Shown here: piece after piece, positions 1 to 11,091 of the stretch
Layout of the letters: each line of letters begins with the position of its first letter
Numbering within the stretch: position 1 is the stretch's first letter
The notes under the pieces: generated by a model
The model's database searches: none
What the model was told of the DNA's origin: nothing
The model's input: the letters and a program-made list of their open reading frames with translations, nothing else
From: Liolophura sinensis
Lineage: Eukaryota > Mollusca > Polyplacophora > Chitonida > Chitonidae
Assembly: GCF_032854445.1 (NCBI RefSeq)
Contig: NC_088306.1
Span: forward strand, 2,600,373 to 2,664,372
Length of the DNA stretch: 64,000 bases
Direction: 5' to 3'
Program-made: the position numbers and the translations under genes

Positions 1-1164
1 TGAAAAATTATTCGACAAATACTGGTACTTGCCCAACAATATCTACAACGTTGACGAAACGGGGACAATAACAGTACAGGGTAAACCATCAAGGATCGAG
101 GCAAAGAATGGGAGGCGGCAGGTAGGAAGTGTGGTATCCGCTGAACGAGGACAATTGGTTACTGTCAAGATCTGTACGAGCGTGACAGGCTCTTTCATTC
201 CCCCACTCTTTGTGAGTTGATGGCCGGGGCTTGACCTGCATCCATTGCTGCCTGCCACAAAAGTGGTTGGATGCCGCTTGATATCTTCACCACCTGGTTT
301 CGCCATTTTATCAAAGCTTCTGGTGCATCTGAGCAATACCCTGTCTTACTCATCCTTGACGGTCACGCGACGCACACAAGAAACGTAGAGATGATTGATC
401 TGGCAAGAGAGTTTACCGCCACATTGTTCGCACAAGCTTCAACCACTGGACGTAAGTTTTATGAACAGTTGGCCAACTTACGATGACCAGGAGCTTGAGA
501 AACGGCTGCGTAACCACCCAGGCCGTGTGGTGTCGATCTTCCAGGTCGCAGAGCTATTTGGCAAGGCATACATGACGGCTGCTGATGCTGAAACTGCTGC
601 TCAGGTTTCAGGAGAGCCGGAATATTTCCAATCAACAGGGATATATTCGAAGAACACGAATATGCACCAGTGGAGCCAACAGATCTTCCAAACCAGGACT
701 CGGATGTACCAGTTGACATGCCTGACACACCGTCCCTTAATCCATCCAGGGAAGTCGTATTCACTAAGCCATCAGAAAACAGCAACACAGAACCTCGCCC
801 TCCAACGTCAAACCAACAAGTCGGTCAACTGAATCCTTCGGCAGCAGTAACTCAGTATGCAGGCTATATGTCACCCTTTGATATCTCGCCTCACCCCAAA
901 GCTTCCGACAGACCAAAGAGAAAGAGGAACACTTGTCGCGGAAAAACTGTCATGTTAACGAGCAGTCCAAATAAGGAAGAGTTACAGCTGAGAACCGAAA
1001 CTCCAAAGCTACCTAAAGGAAAGCAGAACCAGAGCGGAAAATCTACTCTTTCTGAGAAAAAGAGTGCCACTGGGGCTGACTCAGACGACACCGCGTGTAT
1101 TTACTATGCTGAATTATGGAGTGCCACAACAAGTGACACTGTGCTGGGATCGATGACAGCCTGA
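1..1164 (+). pseudogene. pogo/Tigger-like DDE transposase, frameshifted, 5' end outside window
   Basis: A cut-and-paste DNA transposase would act on its own terminal repeats; this copy is dead. The first frame (29-220) begins with the family block NVDETG and runs to PPLFV, covering the first catalytic aspartate. It then shifts frame near 215 and meets a TGA at 232. The second frame (about 235-400) carries LLILDGHATHT, the second catalytic aspartate region. After another shift, 395-620 carries LPPHCSHKLQPLDVSF with the third acidic residue, then RNHPGRVVSIFQVAELFG. A third shift near 625 leads to the basic, proline-rich tail ending at 1164. The N-terminal DNA-binding part lies left of position 1. 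Order and motifs fit the DDE_1 superfamily well; the exact subfamily is uncertain. No terminal inverted repeat was located downstream. Confidence 0.88.
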
Positions 1165-1357
1165 ATAAATTTGTTTGTGGCCTATCTAATTAGTCATTAC
1201 CATCAGACTGATATACATGTGTATGGCCCCAACACAAATCTATTTCATGAAGTGTGAATAAAATCAATTTTTCTTGTCGAGTCACAACGATATGCTTTTC
1301 TGTGTTTCTATGTCATTTCTCTTTTATTCGTTTGCAAATATTGATGTATACTTACGA

Positions 1358-1737
1358 GCCAGCGGGCAGTACCGCAGTGGTTAAGGTCGTGGACTCGGGA
1401 GCGAGGGTTCACGGGTACGCGCGCCGCCATGGACACGCTCAGAATTTCAGATTCCACCCCAGGCAGTTGAAGTGGTGATTTTCTCGGGGCCTTGGGGGCC
1501 TTAGTGGCGAGGTGGACGTAGTTTTGTAAAAACGGTATATTGAACTCCCCCCCCCCCCCCCCCCCACCCAATGAGTGTTCATGTAGGGAAGTTGTCAGTG
1601 ACTTACCAATGGTCGGTGTTATACCTCGGTTTCCTAATGGGGTTTCCTCCACCTGGGTTGACCCACAACTACTGACCCGCTGTCATATAAGTGAAATACT
1701 CTTAAGTACGGCGTAAAACACCAATTCAACCAATCAA
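1358..1737 (+). repeat. tRNA-derived SINE (type C) interrupted by poly-C
   Basis: A tRNA-like head (cagtggttaaggtcgtgg as A box, gggttcacggg as B box) is followed by a body and a 3' module ending 'taagtacggcgtaaaacacc', the tail shared with the type A SINEs of this window. A run of about 20 C at 1546-1565 interrupts the body. Head and body differ from type A, so this is a separate SINE family sharing a 3' end. Confidence 0.75.
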
Positions 1738-2009
1738 TACTTACGCGAACTCAAATATATGTATTAATTCCAGATGAGGAATTTGGTGTATTGCTCTATG
1801 CGCCATATATTGCTGATGGGGTAAAACGGCACAGTTCATCCAGTTCAAGGTTAGGCGATTGTATGTGTCGTGTGAAATCAAACATGGTGACAGCAATGGT
1901 GAAATCTGAAATACCATTAAATAGATGGATTCCTAGCATATTTGCCAGGAAAAAGGGCACTATCACTTATCTGATAGTAAGTTGAAAAAATAGGTGTTTT
2001 TGTGCAAAA

Positions 2010-2271
2010 TATACTCTTCAAAAAAAGAAACTTGACGCTGGCATTAAAAGTTTCATAAGTCTTACAAACGTGAAACAAGGCTATAGGACCATGACACTGA
2101 AGGTAGGGGCTTAAACAAGACATGTCCTAAACAGCACCGCCCTGAACTCACTGGAAGTGATCATTCGGATCCTGTATCATATGAATGAAATATTCCCTTT
2201 TGTCATGTGTTGATAAACTGATAACATGCTCTTTAAATATGTCAAGTTTCTTTTTCTCTTTTTAGAATATA
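2010..2271. mobile_element. MITE with about 27-bp terminal inverted repeats
   Basis: The left end (2010-2036) ends in aaaaaaagaaacttgac. The right end (2241-2271) starts gtcaagtttctttttc and is its inverted complement apart from a few A/T changes. The element is 262 bp, has no coding capacity, and both outer ends start with TA, as expected for mariner-type TA target sites. A Tc1/mariner relationship is inferred from the TA and the size; no internal transposase is present. Confidence 0.72.
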
Positions 2272-2273
2272 TA

Positions 2274-2470
2274 ATAAGACGTCAGCATGAAGACTAAAAT
2301 CAGAGCAGCGACGACAGTATGATAGCTGGTAAATGATCACACCTAACCGGGGAAGTACGGCCTCTTGTTTAATTTACCTCATTCTGAGTCCCAGTCTTAT
2401 CGCTCAGGTAAATTCCGAACAAGAGGCAACTTACAAGTGGTTAGAACCACGACTTCGGTTAAACTGTGTA
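2274..2470 (+). repeat. Unclassified dispersed repeat R1, copy 1
   Basis: This carries the signature 'atcagagcagcgacgacag', then a tggtaaatg(a/g)tcacac block, then tacggcctcttgt. The same order recurs at about 5297, 5778, 13225 and 18283. No ORF, tRNA-like boxes or terminal repeats were seen. It abuts the right end of the MITE. Confidence 0.65.
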
Positions 2471-4445
2471 AAGAAATGTAGCGGTCTAATTAAAGTATGC
2501 AAGATGTCAGGGGTCTAGAATTACTCAAGATGGAAAATGTTATAATTGAATGAGTATGGCTAAACGCATACTGTGGAGAGAATACGTTTATTTCAGAAAG
2601 CAGTTTTTACTTTCCATGCGATAATGGAAACATCTAATATCAGAGTATTAGTATGATTTTATATCAACAGTAAATTTCTGCGGATATTCAATTTCGAACA
2701 GCCGGGCAGCGAGAATGGGAACAAAAAAACATCGAGATTACTTAAAATTCTTGCGAGATTCCCGAGAGGCACAATTCAGGAAAGCAAACTAATGCTGTTG
2801 GTTTCTGCTGCAAAGGAGGAAGACGCATCTTTATACACGTCAGTTTTTTTATATTTTTGTAGAACGTGATTTGTGCAGGACAATAATTAAGTTTTGACAC
2901 AAAGGGGCACCCCGATAATTGAGATGGGAAACATGGGAATAGACTAATTTACCTAACACCGTAAGCCTCCTCTAATAATGAGAGGTCTATTCCGGTCTTA
3001 GAATGATTTGCCTGCATCTATGTCCGTTGAGTTACGAAACAACAGAAAAACGTATTTTCACGAGTCGATTACCATTTTTTCTTTTCCCCCGACGGACTGA
3101 GGCTGTTGAATCCAGGCTTCAAAACAAGCTCGTACCTGCACACCAGCCATCAACAACAACGGAAGTCAAAACTCGCCAAACCAATTTCCAAAGCCAAGTT
3201 AAACACAGACCACAAAAAGAGTTAATAAAATACATTAGAGTTATTCAAGACCAATGTTCAAGACCGTTGATGTCGGGCATTGGCTCGGCCATAATACACT
3301 GTTTTAATGTAATTGTAGGCCTATGTTAAATATAACACAACATTTTTGTTCTATACTAGCGACGCCTAATAAATTACATTAGCGTCTCTTCATTTTGTGC
3401 GTAATTCTGCTTGTCATGGTGCTTGAGAGCGTTTCATTTGCCGCTATTTAAGCATTTACATGAACAGTTTTTAAAAAACCCAACTTGGGTAAACACATAA
3501 GAGAATGTACATTCACCTGGTTATTTGTTGCCATAACACTGTCGTCGCTTTTCTGGTTTTACTCTCTGTGCTGTAAGTCTTTCATTATATTTACATGTAA
3601 CTTATTTCTACAATAGGCATATACGTGTTCAAATACAAACGGCTATTTGACCATTGCAGTGGACATGTCATACGTTTTCTAAAAAAACATCAATGTTTTG
3701 AAGAAAAAGATGAAATTATTAACTAAAAACGTCAGTGTTATAAAAAGGAAGCCAGCCTGTTTTATTAAAAACATGCGTGTACAGTCCCATCATGTACATT
3801 TAACGCCTTTATGGATAAGACATCTGTGTTCAAACGAAAACAGCAAAGGCGTTTGCACATTAATGCTGGTGTTTTTTTATAGATACATGTCATGCGTCGA
3901 TAGTATTTGCAGAGTATATTTCTTGCGTATAAGCTAATCAAACAGCACCTAGAGTATTAAGCATTTTATTCTCTTTGTACATCCACCTGAATTTTAGCCT
4001 GGCTAATTTTTAGCTGGAAAACTATTCCGCCTGGTTGGGATGGTTTGCCTTTGCCCTGTAGTTCTTAAATTCCCACCTGGCATGTAAGACATCGCGGTAC
4101 TGTTGCAGACCGATATCTTTCAGATTTGAAGACGTCGACACCGTTTTTCCTCAACGTGTTCGTTGACTCTTAACTGGAAACTTTCAAGTCATACAGCTAG
4201 TACTAGGACTTGTTCGACTTACGAACAGTCTGAAAGAATTTCGCATACAAACGATATAACTCCGAGGGGCCGATTTCTTGTCACAGATTCGCATCTCGCC
4301 TGACCAGGAATAGTGCAAACAGTTTCAAGTCCGAGATGTGTGTACCACTTTTACACCTGTGCTGCCGTTACTGAAGTGTCATGTCGAAGACATCACACCC
4401 CAGCGAGAAAAATTATACTGACACCGGACCAACTGTCATGTTTGA
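2471..4445. other. Gene-poor AT-rich stretch, nothing recognised
   Basis: An open frame of 108 codons at 3003-3329 (+) has no recognisable motif and is probably chance. No RNA gene, array or named repeat was seen. It may hold old transposon remains beyond recognition. Confidence 0.5.
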
Positions 4446-4448
4446 TAG

Positions 4449-4496
4449 TGGGAAAGTCTGTCAGGAACCTGCGGATGGTCATGGGTTTCCGCCAAG
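4449..4496 (+). repeat. SINE type A fragment
   Basis: The core 'aacctgcggatggtcatggg' of the type A body is present, but the head and the 3' module are missing. Confidence 0.6.
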
Positions 4497-4593
4497 TACG
4501 TATAAATAGTAAATCAAGCTGATAATAGAAGACAGAAACAGTCAGGTCTGTAATTCTCGGGTCAAATAAAAATATAGGTATCACAGACCTATA

Positions 4594-4654
4594 TTTTGGA
4601 CAGATGCTATTAAGGCGCAACTGAGATTTGTGCCTTAATAGCATCTGTCCAAAA
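4594..4654 (+). other. Hairpin with 27-bp stem and 7-nt loop
   Basis: Arm 4594-4620 (starting ttttggacagatgctatt) is the inverted complement of arm 4628-4654 (ending aatagcatctgtccaaaa). The only exception is one position that would be a G:U pair in plus-strand RNA. The loop is ctgagat (4621-4627). A small 8-9 bp inverted repeat (about 4572-4595) sits directly upstream. The structure suits either a fold-back element or a small-RNA precursor; neither can be shown from sequence alone. Confidence 0.8.
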
Positions 4655-4749
4655 ATGTATGTAGATGCAAAATTAGATAGTTATGGACTGCGCTTTCCGG
4701 ATTTTTGATGATTTGTATTTGTTACGGAAGTGTCCGTTGTCAAGTGGGC

Positions 4750-4985
4750 AAGCACGCTAGGCGTTACGCAATTACCCAGGGGCCTCTCACCAATGTGGAC
4801 GATGTGTGTTCAGGTCCAGCTCATGCTCGCTAAATCTCTGGCGATACGTGGGAAGGTCTGACAGCAACCTGCGGATGGTCGTAGGTTTCCCCCAGGCTGT
4901 GCCTTCTTTCCTCCCACCATAATGCTGGTTGCCGTCGTATAACTGAAATATTCGTACGGCGTAAAACTCCAATCAAATAAATAAA
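4750..4985 (+). repeat. tRNA-derived SINE type A, near full length
   Basis: This holds a decayed head (gggcctctcaccaatgtgg, then a B-box-like gtgttcaggtcc), the core 'aacctgcggatggtcg', the 'ccaccataatgctgg' block, the 'tacggcgtaaaac' 3' module and a short aaataaataaat tail. The reference full copy in this window is at 24906-25173. Confidence 0.85.
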
Positions 4986-5296
4986 TGTATTTGTCAACAA
5001 AGGTGTTCTTGACATGCTCAATGTAATAAGTTTTACAAAAGTCATAATGCTGAAGTTTTTCAAATTAATGGTACAACGTTTATATGTACTCTGAATGCTC
5101 CCCTATGTTTCGAATGTGACAGCCACCCCTAGAGGGTTAAAACACCAATCCATGGAATTTGCTTCAGAATCCTCTAACGCGGGAAAAACTCTGGTAGCAA
5201 TGTGCCGGACTGTTTAAATGTGCATATCCCGCAAGCATTTAACTTCAGCAAGTGAGACTCGAATCACCGGTAAAATCGGCATATTCCAATATAATT

Positions 5297-5362
5297 AAGA
5301 CGTACAGCTCAGAGAGAAAAACCAGAGCAGCGACGATTGCTGGTAAATGGTCACACGTAACA
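5297..5362 (+). repeat. Dispersed repeat R1, fragment
   Basis: It shares 'agagcagcgacga' and 'ctggtaaatggtcacac' with copy 1 at 2274. It is cut off by the fold-back SINE that follows. Confidence 0.6.
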
Positions 5363-5370
5363 TACATGAT

Positions 5371-5757
5371 AGTGCAACTACTGGTTGACCCGTATCGGTA
5401 TAATGGCTCGGGCGGAGCGGCTTGCTTGCCTTCGGTAAGTCGTCTCAGTATAATATTTCAGTCATATGACGACGAAGGAATCCTTAGAGTGCATGCAATG
5501 TGCCTCCTTGTTGCCCGATGGATTTCCACCGCTCTTTTATCTAGTGCTGCTTCACTGAGACGACTTAACGAAGGAAAGTAAGCCGCGCACCCGAGCCATT
5601 ATGCTGACACGGTCAACACTGTCCCTTGACGCTGAACTCCAAGCAAGGAAGTTACAACTTCCTCTTTTAAAGTCTTAGGTGTGACTCGACCCTAGATTGG
5701 CCCTGGATATACCGCTCCAGAAGCGGACGCTCTGCCCATTGTGCTATCGGGGTCGGT
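5371..5757 (-). repeat. SINE type B with inverted-duplicated middle (fold-back)
   Basis: The right part (5450-5757) is a minus-strand type B SINE, with tRNA-like boxes near 5690-5755, the 'ggaagttacaacttcctc' block, and the 'catatgacgacgaagg' 3' module. The left part (5371-5449) is the middle of the same SINE in plus orientation. As a result 5384-5449 and 5554-5617 form inverted arms of about 65 bp around a spacer of about 100 bp. Compare the intact copy at 23863-24210. Confidence 0.82.
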
Positions 5758-5777
5758 TTGAAAGCGTGATAGACATA

Positions 5778-5995
5778 CAGTATAGAGAGTAAAATCAAAG
5801 CAGTGACAACAGCGCGATAAACGTACAGCACAGAGAGTAACACCACAGCAGCGATGACAGTGTGATAGGTGGCAAATGGTCTCACGTAACCTGTGAAATA
5901 CCACCTCTTGTTATTTTACCTCAGTTAGAATTTTATTCTCACTGTTCATGTAACAACATGTAGGCAACAAATTACCTACAAAAAGCACCCCCTTT
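5778..5995 (+). repeat. Dispersed repeat R1, copy 3
   Basis: It starts 'gagagtaaaatcaaagcagt', repeats that start once (about 5795 and 5835), and continues into ggcaaatggtctcacgtaac and the 'cacctcttgtt' block, ending near aaaaagcaccccc. Confidence 0.62.
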
Positions 5996-6924
5996 ATCAA
6001 CGACTTAGTAGCTAAGATATCAATCACACCAAGCTATTCTCGATGTATGTAGAAGTTAACACTAGAACAGGAAAGTTAACCACTTTATATACTCAATAGG
6101 CCATGCACCCTCTCATTTTCGACCAGCTGTATAAAGACTCGACCTTCAAGATGCACAAAAAGCTTACAACATTTCTATAGCTCCATGCTATGTACATTTT
6201 TTCAAAAGATGTCTCGTGTCCCCGGAAATTTGCAGGGCTCTGATGATAGGTCAAAAATCAAAGGATTTGTAAGATATTTCGGGATTTTTCCATCGTATCT
6301 TTTCATCTGTGAAAATATGACAGAGCCAAATACAAACGGAAGCAATAGCTTTGGGTTTGGTGCACATTACGTTGTAGTACATGTAAACTAGAAAACAATG
6401 TTTATTTTTACAAGCAACTTAAAGGCAAAGACCATTTCTATATCAGATGAAAGACTATTCCAAACTGCCCGGGAAAATAGTGGGGTTTATTGTTTTTGGA
6501 ATTTTTTAAAGAAAATTTGGAAATATATTTATTTTCAAGCTGTAAGAGCTGACAAAACATCAGGTACAAACTTTCGAGTAGAGCTAATGTCAAGTGCAGA
6601 GGCTTGTATCCTGTCCTGAACTCTCCCTGTTTGACAAAATGTTTGATTTTGAGGAAGAAGGATAACTACTGATTCCATATAACGACGGGTGAATGGACAA
6701 TAGGCTATTTCTTTCAGCCAGTCACCTATATATTCAGCTGTCTGCAAGTAAAACCAGCCATTCTCACTAAGAAAATTGCCTTTCATTAGTGACACGTAAC
6801 AACACATGCTCTACACAACATATATTGCACGTCTATATTGTTGCAAGAGAAATGCAGTCCACATAATTTATCTAATTTTTAATGTCAAACTGCATAATAT
6901 CTCGACATATTTGAGGCATTTGTT
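5996..6924. other. No recognised feature
   Basis: Only short, unconvincing open frames appear (6185-6391, 6398-6619, and 6535-6807 minus). No known motif or repeat was recognised. Confidence 0.45.
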
Positions 6925-7150
6925 TGATTGATTTATTCATTTGATTACTGGTTTACGCCGTACTCAAGAATATGTCACCTCTATGGCGGCCGCCAGCATT
7001 ATGGTGGAAGGAAACCGGGAACAACTGGGTAGGGGAGGGGCATCTACGACCATAGGTTGCTGTCAGGCCTTTCCACGTACGTCCGGAGAGGAACCCAGAA
7101 TGAGCATGACTTGAATTCAGTCACCGCCTTGGGGAGAGGCTCCTGGGTTC
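6925..7150 (-). repeat. SINE type A, minus orientation
   Basis: It begins with the tail complement (ttgattgatttattcatt), then 'tttacgccgtactcaagaat', the 'ccagcattatggtgg' block, and the eroded head with 'gagaggctcctgggt'. Many substitutions mark it as old. Confidence 0.82.
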
Positions 7151-7284
7151 AGACATTTGTCACATTTCACTTTTCAGTATATGAGATCACAGGAACGTTC
7201 CAATTTTTCATGCCAGAACCACAACAAGACCTAGACAGTCAAGGCCATTGTGATTTTCAAAAGAATTGGGGCGAGGGTATAATT

Positions 7285-7432
7285 TTACCTGCGGATGGCC
7301 GTGGGTTTCCCCGGGCTCTGCCCGGTTTCCACCCACCATAATGCTGGCCGCCGTAGTATAAGTGAAATAACACCAATTATTAAGTGAAATAAGTGAAATA
7401 ACACCAATCAAATAAATAAATAAATAAATCTT
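7285..7432 (+). repeat. SINE type A, 3' part with duplicated tail
   Basis: The copy starts at 'acctgcggatggccgtgggt' and lacks the head. The 3' 'aagtgaaataacaccaat' segment is duplicated, followed by (aaat)n. Confidence 0.82.
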
Positions 7433-7487
7433 GTTGTGACAGGGCGAGTCCATTCCAACAAATCAGTGCTGAGCGCCAAGCCAGAGA

Positions 7488-7575
7488 GTAACGAATGAAT
7501 GAATGATTATGGCTTAACGGCACATCGGCAATATTTCAGCCATATCGCGGCGAGAACAGGGTGAAAACACGAGAC
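7488..7575 (-). repeat. SINE 3'-module remnant, type B-like
   Basis: 'gaatgaatgattatggctta', followed by a 'caatatttcagccatat' segment, resembles the inverted tail of type B (agtgagtg, then the 'atttttcagtcatatgacga' part). No head is present. Confidence 0.5.
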
Positions 7576-8040
7576 GGTTAAGGTTTTCGATATGATAGTG
7601 AGAAAATCCAAAATGAAACTAAAAAGTTCAGTCATGGTTAAAATCAGATAAAAGAAAAACAACAGTTATAACTCAAAACCAGAATGTTTTTAAAATAGTA
7701 TATCTAGAAATCTATATAATTTTTAGTAGTGTACAGAGTGGGGGTTCTGGGCGAGCATCTCGTTCACGTACTTATCGGTTCACGTTCCGTGCGCGCAAGC
7801 TCTGAAGCTAAAACGGCTCCTAGCGCCAGGGGGAAATGTACAAGCGCCTCCATGGCGGGCCCCTCTCTCCAACCATGTTCAGTCTTCACGGCAAGTGCGT
7901 GCATAAACTTGGGGCAATATACGCCGGAGCGTGTCTACCTACGTTAACTCCATTAATGGAAAAATTTTTATCTATGCCACCCCCCGGCCTTCCATAGACT
8001 AGGACTTCTCTTGATATATCCGCCCCCCACATGAGGTCCT

Positions 8041-8913
8041 TCACGTAGATAGATAATCGGCTGAGACAGGCCTCCTTAGGCCGTCCAGATTATAACTGAG
8101 CTGGGTTATCTCACATGCCTGCTCACGTATTTCCTCTCTGGGTCGGGCTATTTCATATGTTTGCTCTTCTGCAGCGCTTACGGCGCAGGACAGCCTGTAC
8201 ATCATATACATAAATGCACCCCACTTGAATGCAATCGAGGCCACAACGAGCATCCGGGCATATCCAACCTCTGAGGTGAGTTGTCTAATTGACGGCCATT
8301 TTTTTTTCATGAAGGACGCTCGCGCTTCGTCCCGCCCCAGTTGAAGTAACTCTTCTTTCGTTTTTGGATCTAACGAAAGCGGGTGAGTTGCTGTACCTGT
8401 CCGAATCTGTTGCTTCATTTCTCGGTACTTCTCGACTTCGCCAAAGATCAGCTGAAACTCGGTGTCCGAAATGTTACCGTCAGTCAGCGCTGTAAAAACG
8501 TGGTCTGTTATGGTATTAAGCTTACTTTCAGCCAGTAAGCGGATCTGATTCAGTTTCTTGCCTTTGGTGGCCAGGCGCCGGCTGACAAACTTACCCACCC
8601 CACTGAATAGGCAACAACCCAAGGCCGCATCTTCCGTACCTATAGCTATGGGTGCGGCGATTATTGTGGACAACACCCCGACTTCCGCCACACCTAGGCC
8701 CATACTGGCCGCGAGTAGTGTGGTATCAATGCCATCAACCGCGTTGATTGCCCGGCGGTATTTCTTGTACAAACCGTCTCTGCCATCCCTGTCACTTTCT
8801 GTCTCCTTTTTCAGAGCTCTTATATGATGTAATCTATACTGGGGCAGAACGTCAGTCGGAGAGGGGGGGGGGGGGGGGGGGGGCAGTGTTGGATAAAGCT
8901 TCGCCATCTCCAT
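8041..8913 (-). CDS. Uncharacterised 290-residue ORF with hydrophobic Gly/Ala segment
   Basis: This is the longest uninterrupted single-frame ORF in the window outside repeats. Residues about 1-20 include a proline run encoded by a C homopolymer (plus-strand G run near 8861-8883), so the true start could be later. Residues about 45-60 are charged (KKETESDRDGRDGLYKKYRR). Residues 65-110 form a Gly/Ala-rich hydrophobic stretch containing AASMGLGVAEVGVLSTIIAA. Residues 115-190 look helical and charged (LLAESKLNTITDHVF, EVEKYREMKQQIR). A second hydrophobic segment (MLVVASIAFKWGAFMYMMY) and a charged heptad-like tail follow. From memory, similar ORFs occur in many copies in cnidarian and molluscan genomes, which suggests a mobile-element passenger; that is inference. 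The truncated Gypsy element ends about 360 bp away on the same strand, but no link is shown. The function is unknown. Confidence 0.6.
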   Translation of the reverse strand: MEMAKLYPTLPPPPPPPSPTDVLPQYRLHHIRALKKETESDRDGRDGLYKKYRRAINAVDGIDTTLLAASMGLGVAEVGVLSTIIAAPIAIGTEDAALGCCLFSGVGKFVSRRLATKGKKLNQIRLLAESKLNTITDHVFTALTDGNISDTEFQLIFGEVEKYREMKQQIRTGTATHPLSLDPKTKEELLQLGRDEARASFMKKKWPSIRQLTSEVGYARMLVVASIAFKWGAFMYMMYRLSCAVSAAEEQTYEIARPREEIREQACEITQLSYNLDGLRRPVSADYLST

Positions 8914-9269
8914 GTGGACGCAAGAGCCGTGTTTAATTTTAGTTCTGACATGGGGCTAGTTCTTATTCTTACCCGTTTCAGCTGAATGCCATGCTCTAGA
9001 CTTCTTCAGTTCATCTGCACCGGTTGTGCCACAGCGGCCTGGACATTGTCTACCGTCGTCTCAACTTGAATAGGTCCTCCCTTAAGCAGTTTTGCGACGA
9101 CGGTCACGTCCTTACCGACATGCTCTTCCGATCATTCAATCATCAAGCTAGGAAGGACATGGAAGGGATCATGAACTGCGTTCGGGCCCAGTACAATACC
9201 CAGGCTGATTACGGGCCGCGCGGGTAACTGGGGAGGTGATGGAAATGATGAGTTGAGAATTAACCATGA

Positions 9270-10950
9270 TTTTGAGTCAGGATCTCCTCCGCGCGATTAT
9301 GTTTTTCAGGTGTTCAGTTAAGTCACATCTGCCTTTGTCATGTTCAAACAAGCTGAAGACATCTCTGTGCGTGTGGATCAGAGTCTCCAAGGTTCTACGC
9401 TGTGACTCTTCCAAGTGTGCGCCAATATTTATTCTCTACAGGAAATCGCTGGTCAACTTGGTCACCTCAGACATCCGTCCATCCAATCGCATTTCCACTT
9501 CATTGACACCAACCTGAACAAATTCTACACGCGGCTCCACATCTGTCACGCTCAGAAATTTGACAGGTGTTCTGGGACAGAAGTATGCGTCCCTATCAGA
9601 GAAGTTTGCTACCTGCACTAACACTTTACCAGTCTTGTCGTAGGTGACACAGGTTGGTCCGAATCCAACTCGCTGAGGTAAAACTAGATTTCTATTTTCT
9701 TCGATCAAAACTGGACGTGGACTTCCCGTGTTGACCTTCACATTGCATTCCACACTACCGACAGAGTTAGCAGGTATCAACACTGGATATCGCCCTGCAA
9801 CCCTCACTGTATGTCGGAAATCTTTCTCTTGTCCGTGTTTCCTAATACAAAGACAACAATTGTTTCATTTCACCAGTCAGATTCTCAGCATCCTCAGCCC
9901 TACTAATGTCCCTAATTATGTTAGAGCCATTGACACTTGGAACGTCGACTTTCCTTCGACGCACCCCCGCATCACATGGGTCCTTTACAGCCAGAAAAGC
10001 CATGTCTTTGGAAATTTGTCCGCCCACCTCAAGGTCTAGTTGGATGTAGCCTACCACGGGTATGTCTTGTCCATAAGCTGCTAAAATCCGGACAAGAGGC
10101 CCGGTGTCGACCAGATCACATTTTTCACACAAGTGTTCTTTGTAGAAAGACACCACAAGTGTAGATACCTGGGCTCTTTGTCAAGTAAACACCTTACTCC
10201 TTGACCCGCCAACTTCACAAGGGTTTCAGGGCAATCCCCCAACAGATTTGTGTAACAGCGAGCCATTCTCTTTACTTAGACCCGCCATGTGGCCCTTCAC
10301 AGCAGGTCTTAGTTGTTTAAAGATTGCTGTGATGTGGACTTGCCATTGCGCGGCTCTGGGCAATCACGCCTGAAGTGCTTCGGCGATTTACAATTCCAGC
10401 ACCTCTTGATGGGTTTCTCCATGGACTCCGACAGACTCTTTGTGGTTTTCAGCAACTCATTGATCTGCAATTGCTGCTGTTTAATGGCCTCCTCCTGCCT
10501 TTTGACGATGGATTCCTGTTCGGCTGAAGTCTCGTTTATTCATGCAGACTTCACCACTGACGTCTTCCTTGAACGACCAATGGACAACCAACTGACGGCA
10601 CGGTCTGGCAACTCAAAGAAGCTCAATCCAGGCATCTCGATATTGAGTCTGGAGTTCCCTTTGCAGACTCTCATCCTTCACACTTTCAGGTGCTATCATA
10701 CAGTTGGACAAGGTTCAAAGAGCACGGAAGCACACCCTCACGCTGCTTGTACGAGTAGAACCTCTGCTGAAGGTTGTGGAGCTCATCGCCATCACCAAAC
10801 ACTCGCTGAATGATTTCTAACATCTGTTCAAAGTCTTCTTTCACCTCATATTCTCGACCCTGGATTTCCAACCGAGCCTGACCTGCTAGGTAACTTTAGC
10901 TAATTGTTCATCAGACATCATTAAAGTTACACACGGAATATAACTGAAAA
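9270..10950 (-). pseudogene. Ty3/Gypsy-type gag-protease region, truncated at start of RT
   Basis: Reading the minus strand from right to left: a capsid C-terminal fragment (10871-10686, VFGDGDELHNLQQRFYSYKQ); a CCHC zinc knuckle near 10345-10420 (CWNCKSPKHFRRDC, spacing CX2CX4HX4C); and a retropepsin-like domain (10266-9842, with VVGYIQLDLEVGG and FLAVKDP). Next is a linker (9807-9436, VGFGPTCVTYDKTGKVLVQV), then a short frame before RT (about 9420-9280, LETLIHTHRDVFS). The frames are joined by several shifts. The Asp-Thr/Ser-Gly active-site region near 10190 is disrupted by an indel, so the protease is not functional. No RT catalytic block, RNase H or integrase follows, so the 3' half is missing. 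The Gypsy assignment rests on domain order and is fairly firm. Confidence 0.82.
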
Positions 10951-11091
10951 GTACACAATGCACTATAGTGTTTTAAACATTCCGTTAAAAACTAATCTCA
11001 TTGTGTAATTTATCCTCAGTCCATCTTCATACTCATCTGACTATCATGCCACACACGGGTAATCATCACCAGGGGGTATAATGTTGTCACC

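Noticed and set aside
7408-10871. 3' LTR and integrase of the Gypsy element
   Set aside because: No copy of the 11110 LTR edge and no RT catalytic or integrase motif was found left of 9.28 kb.
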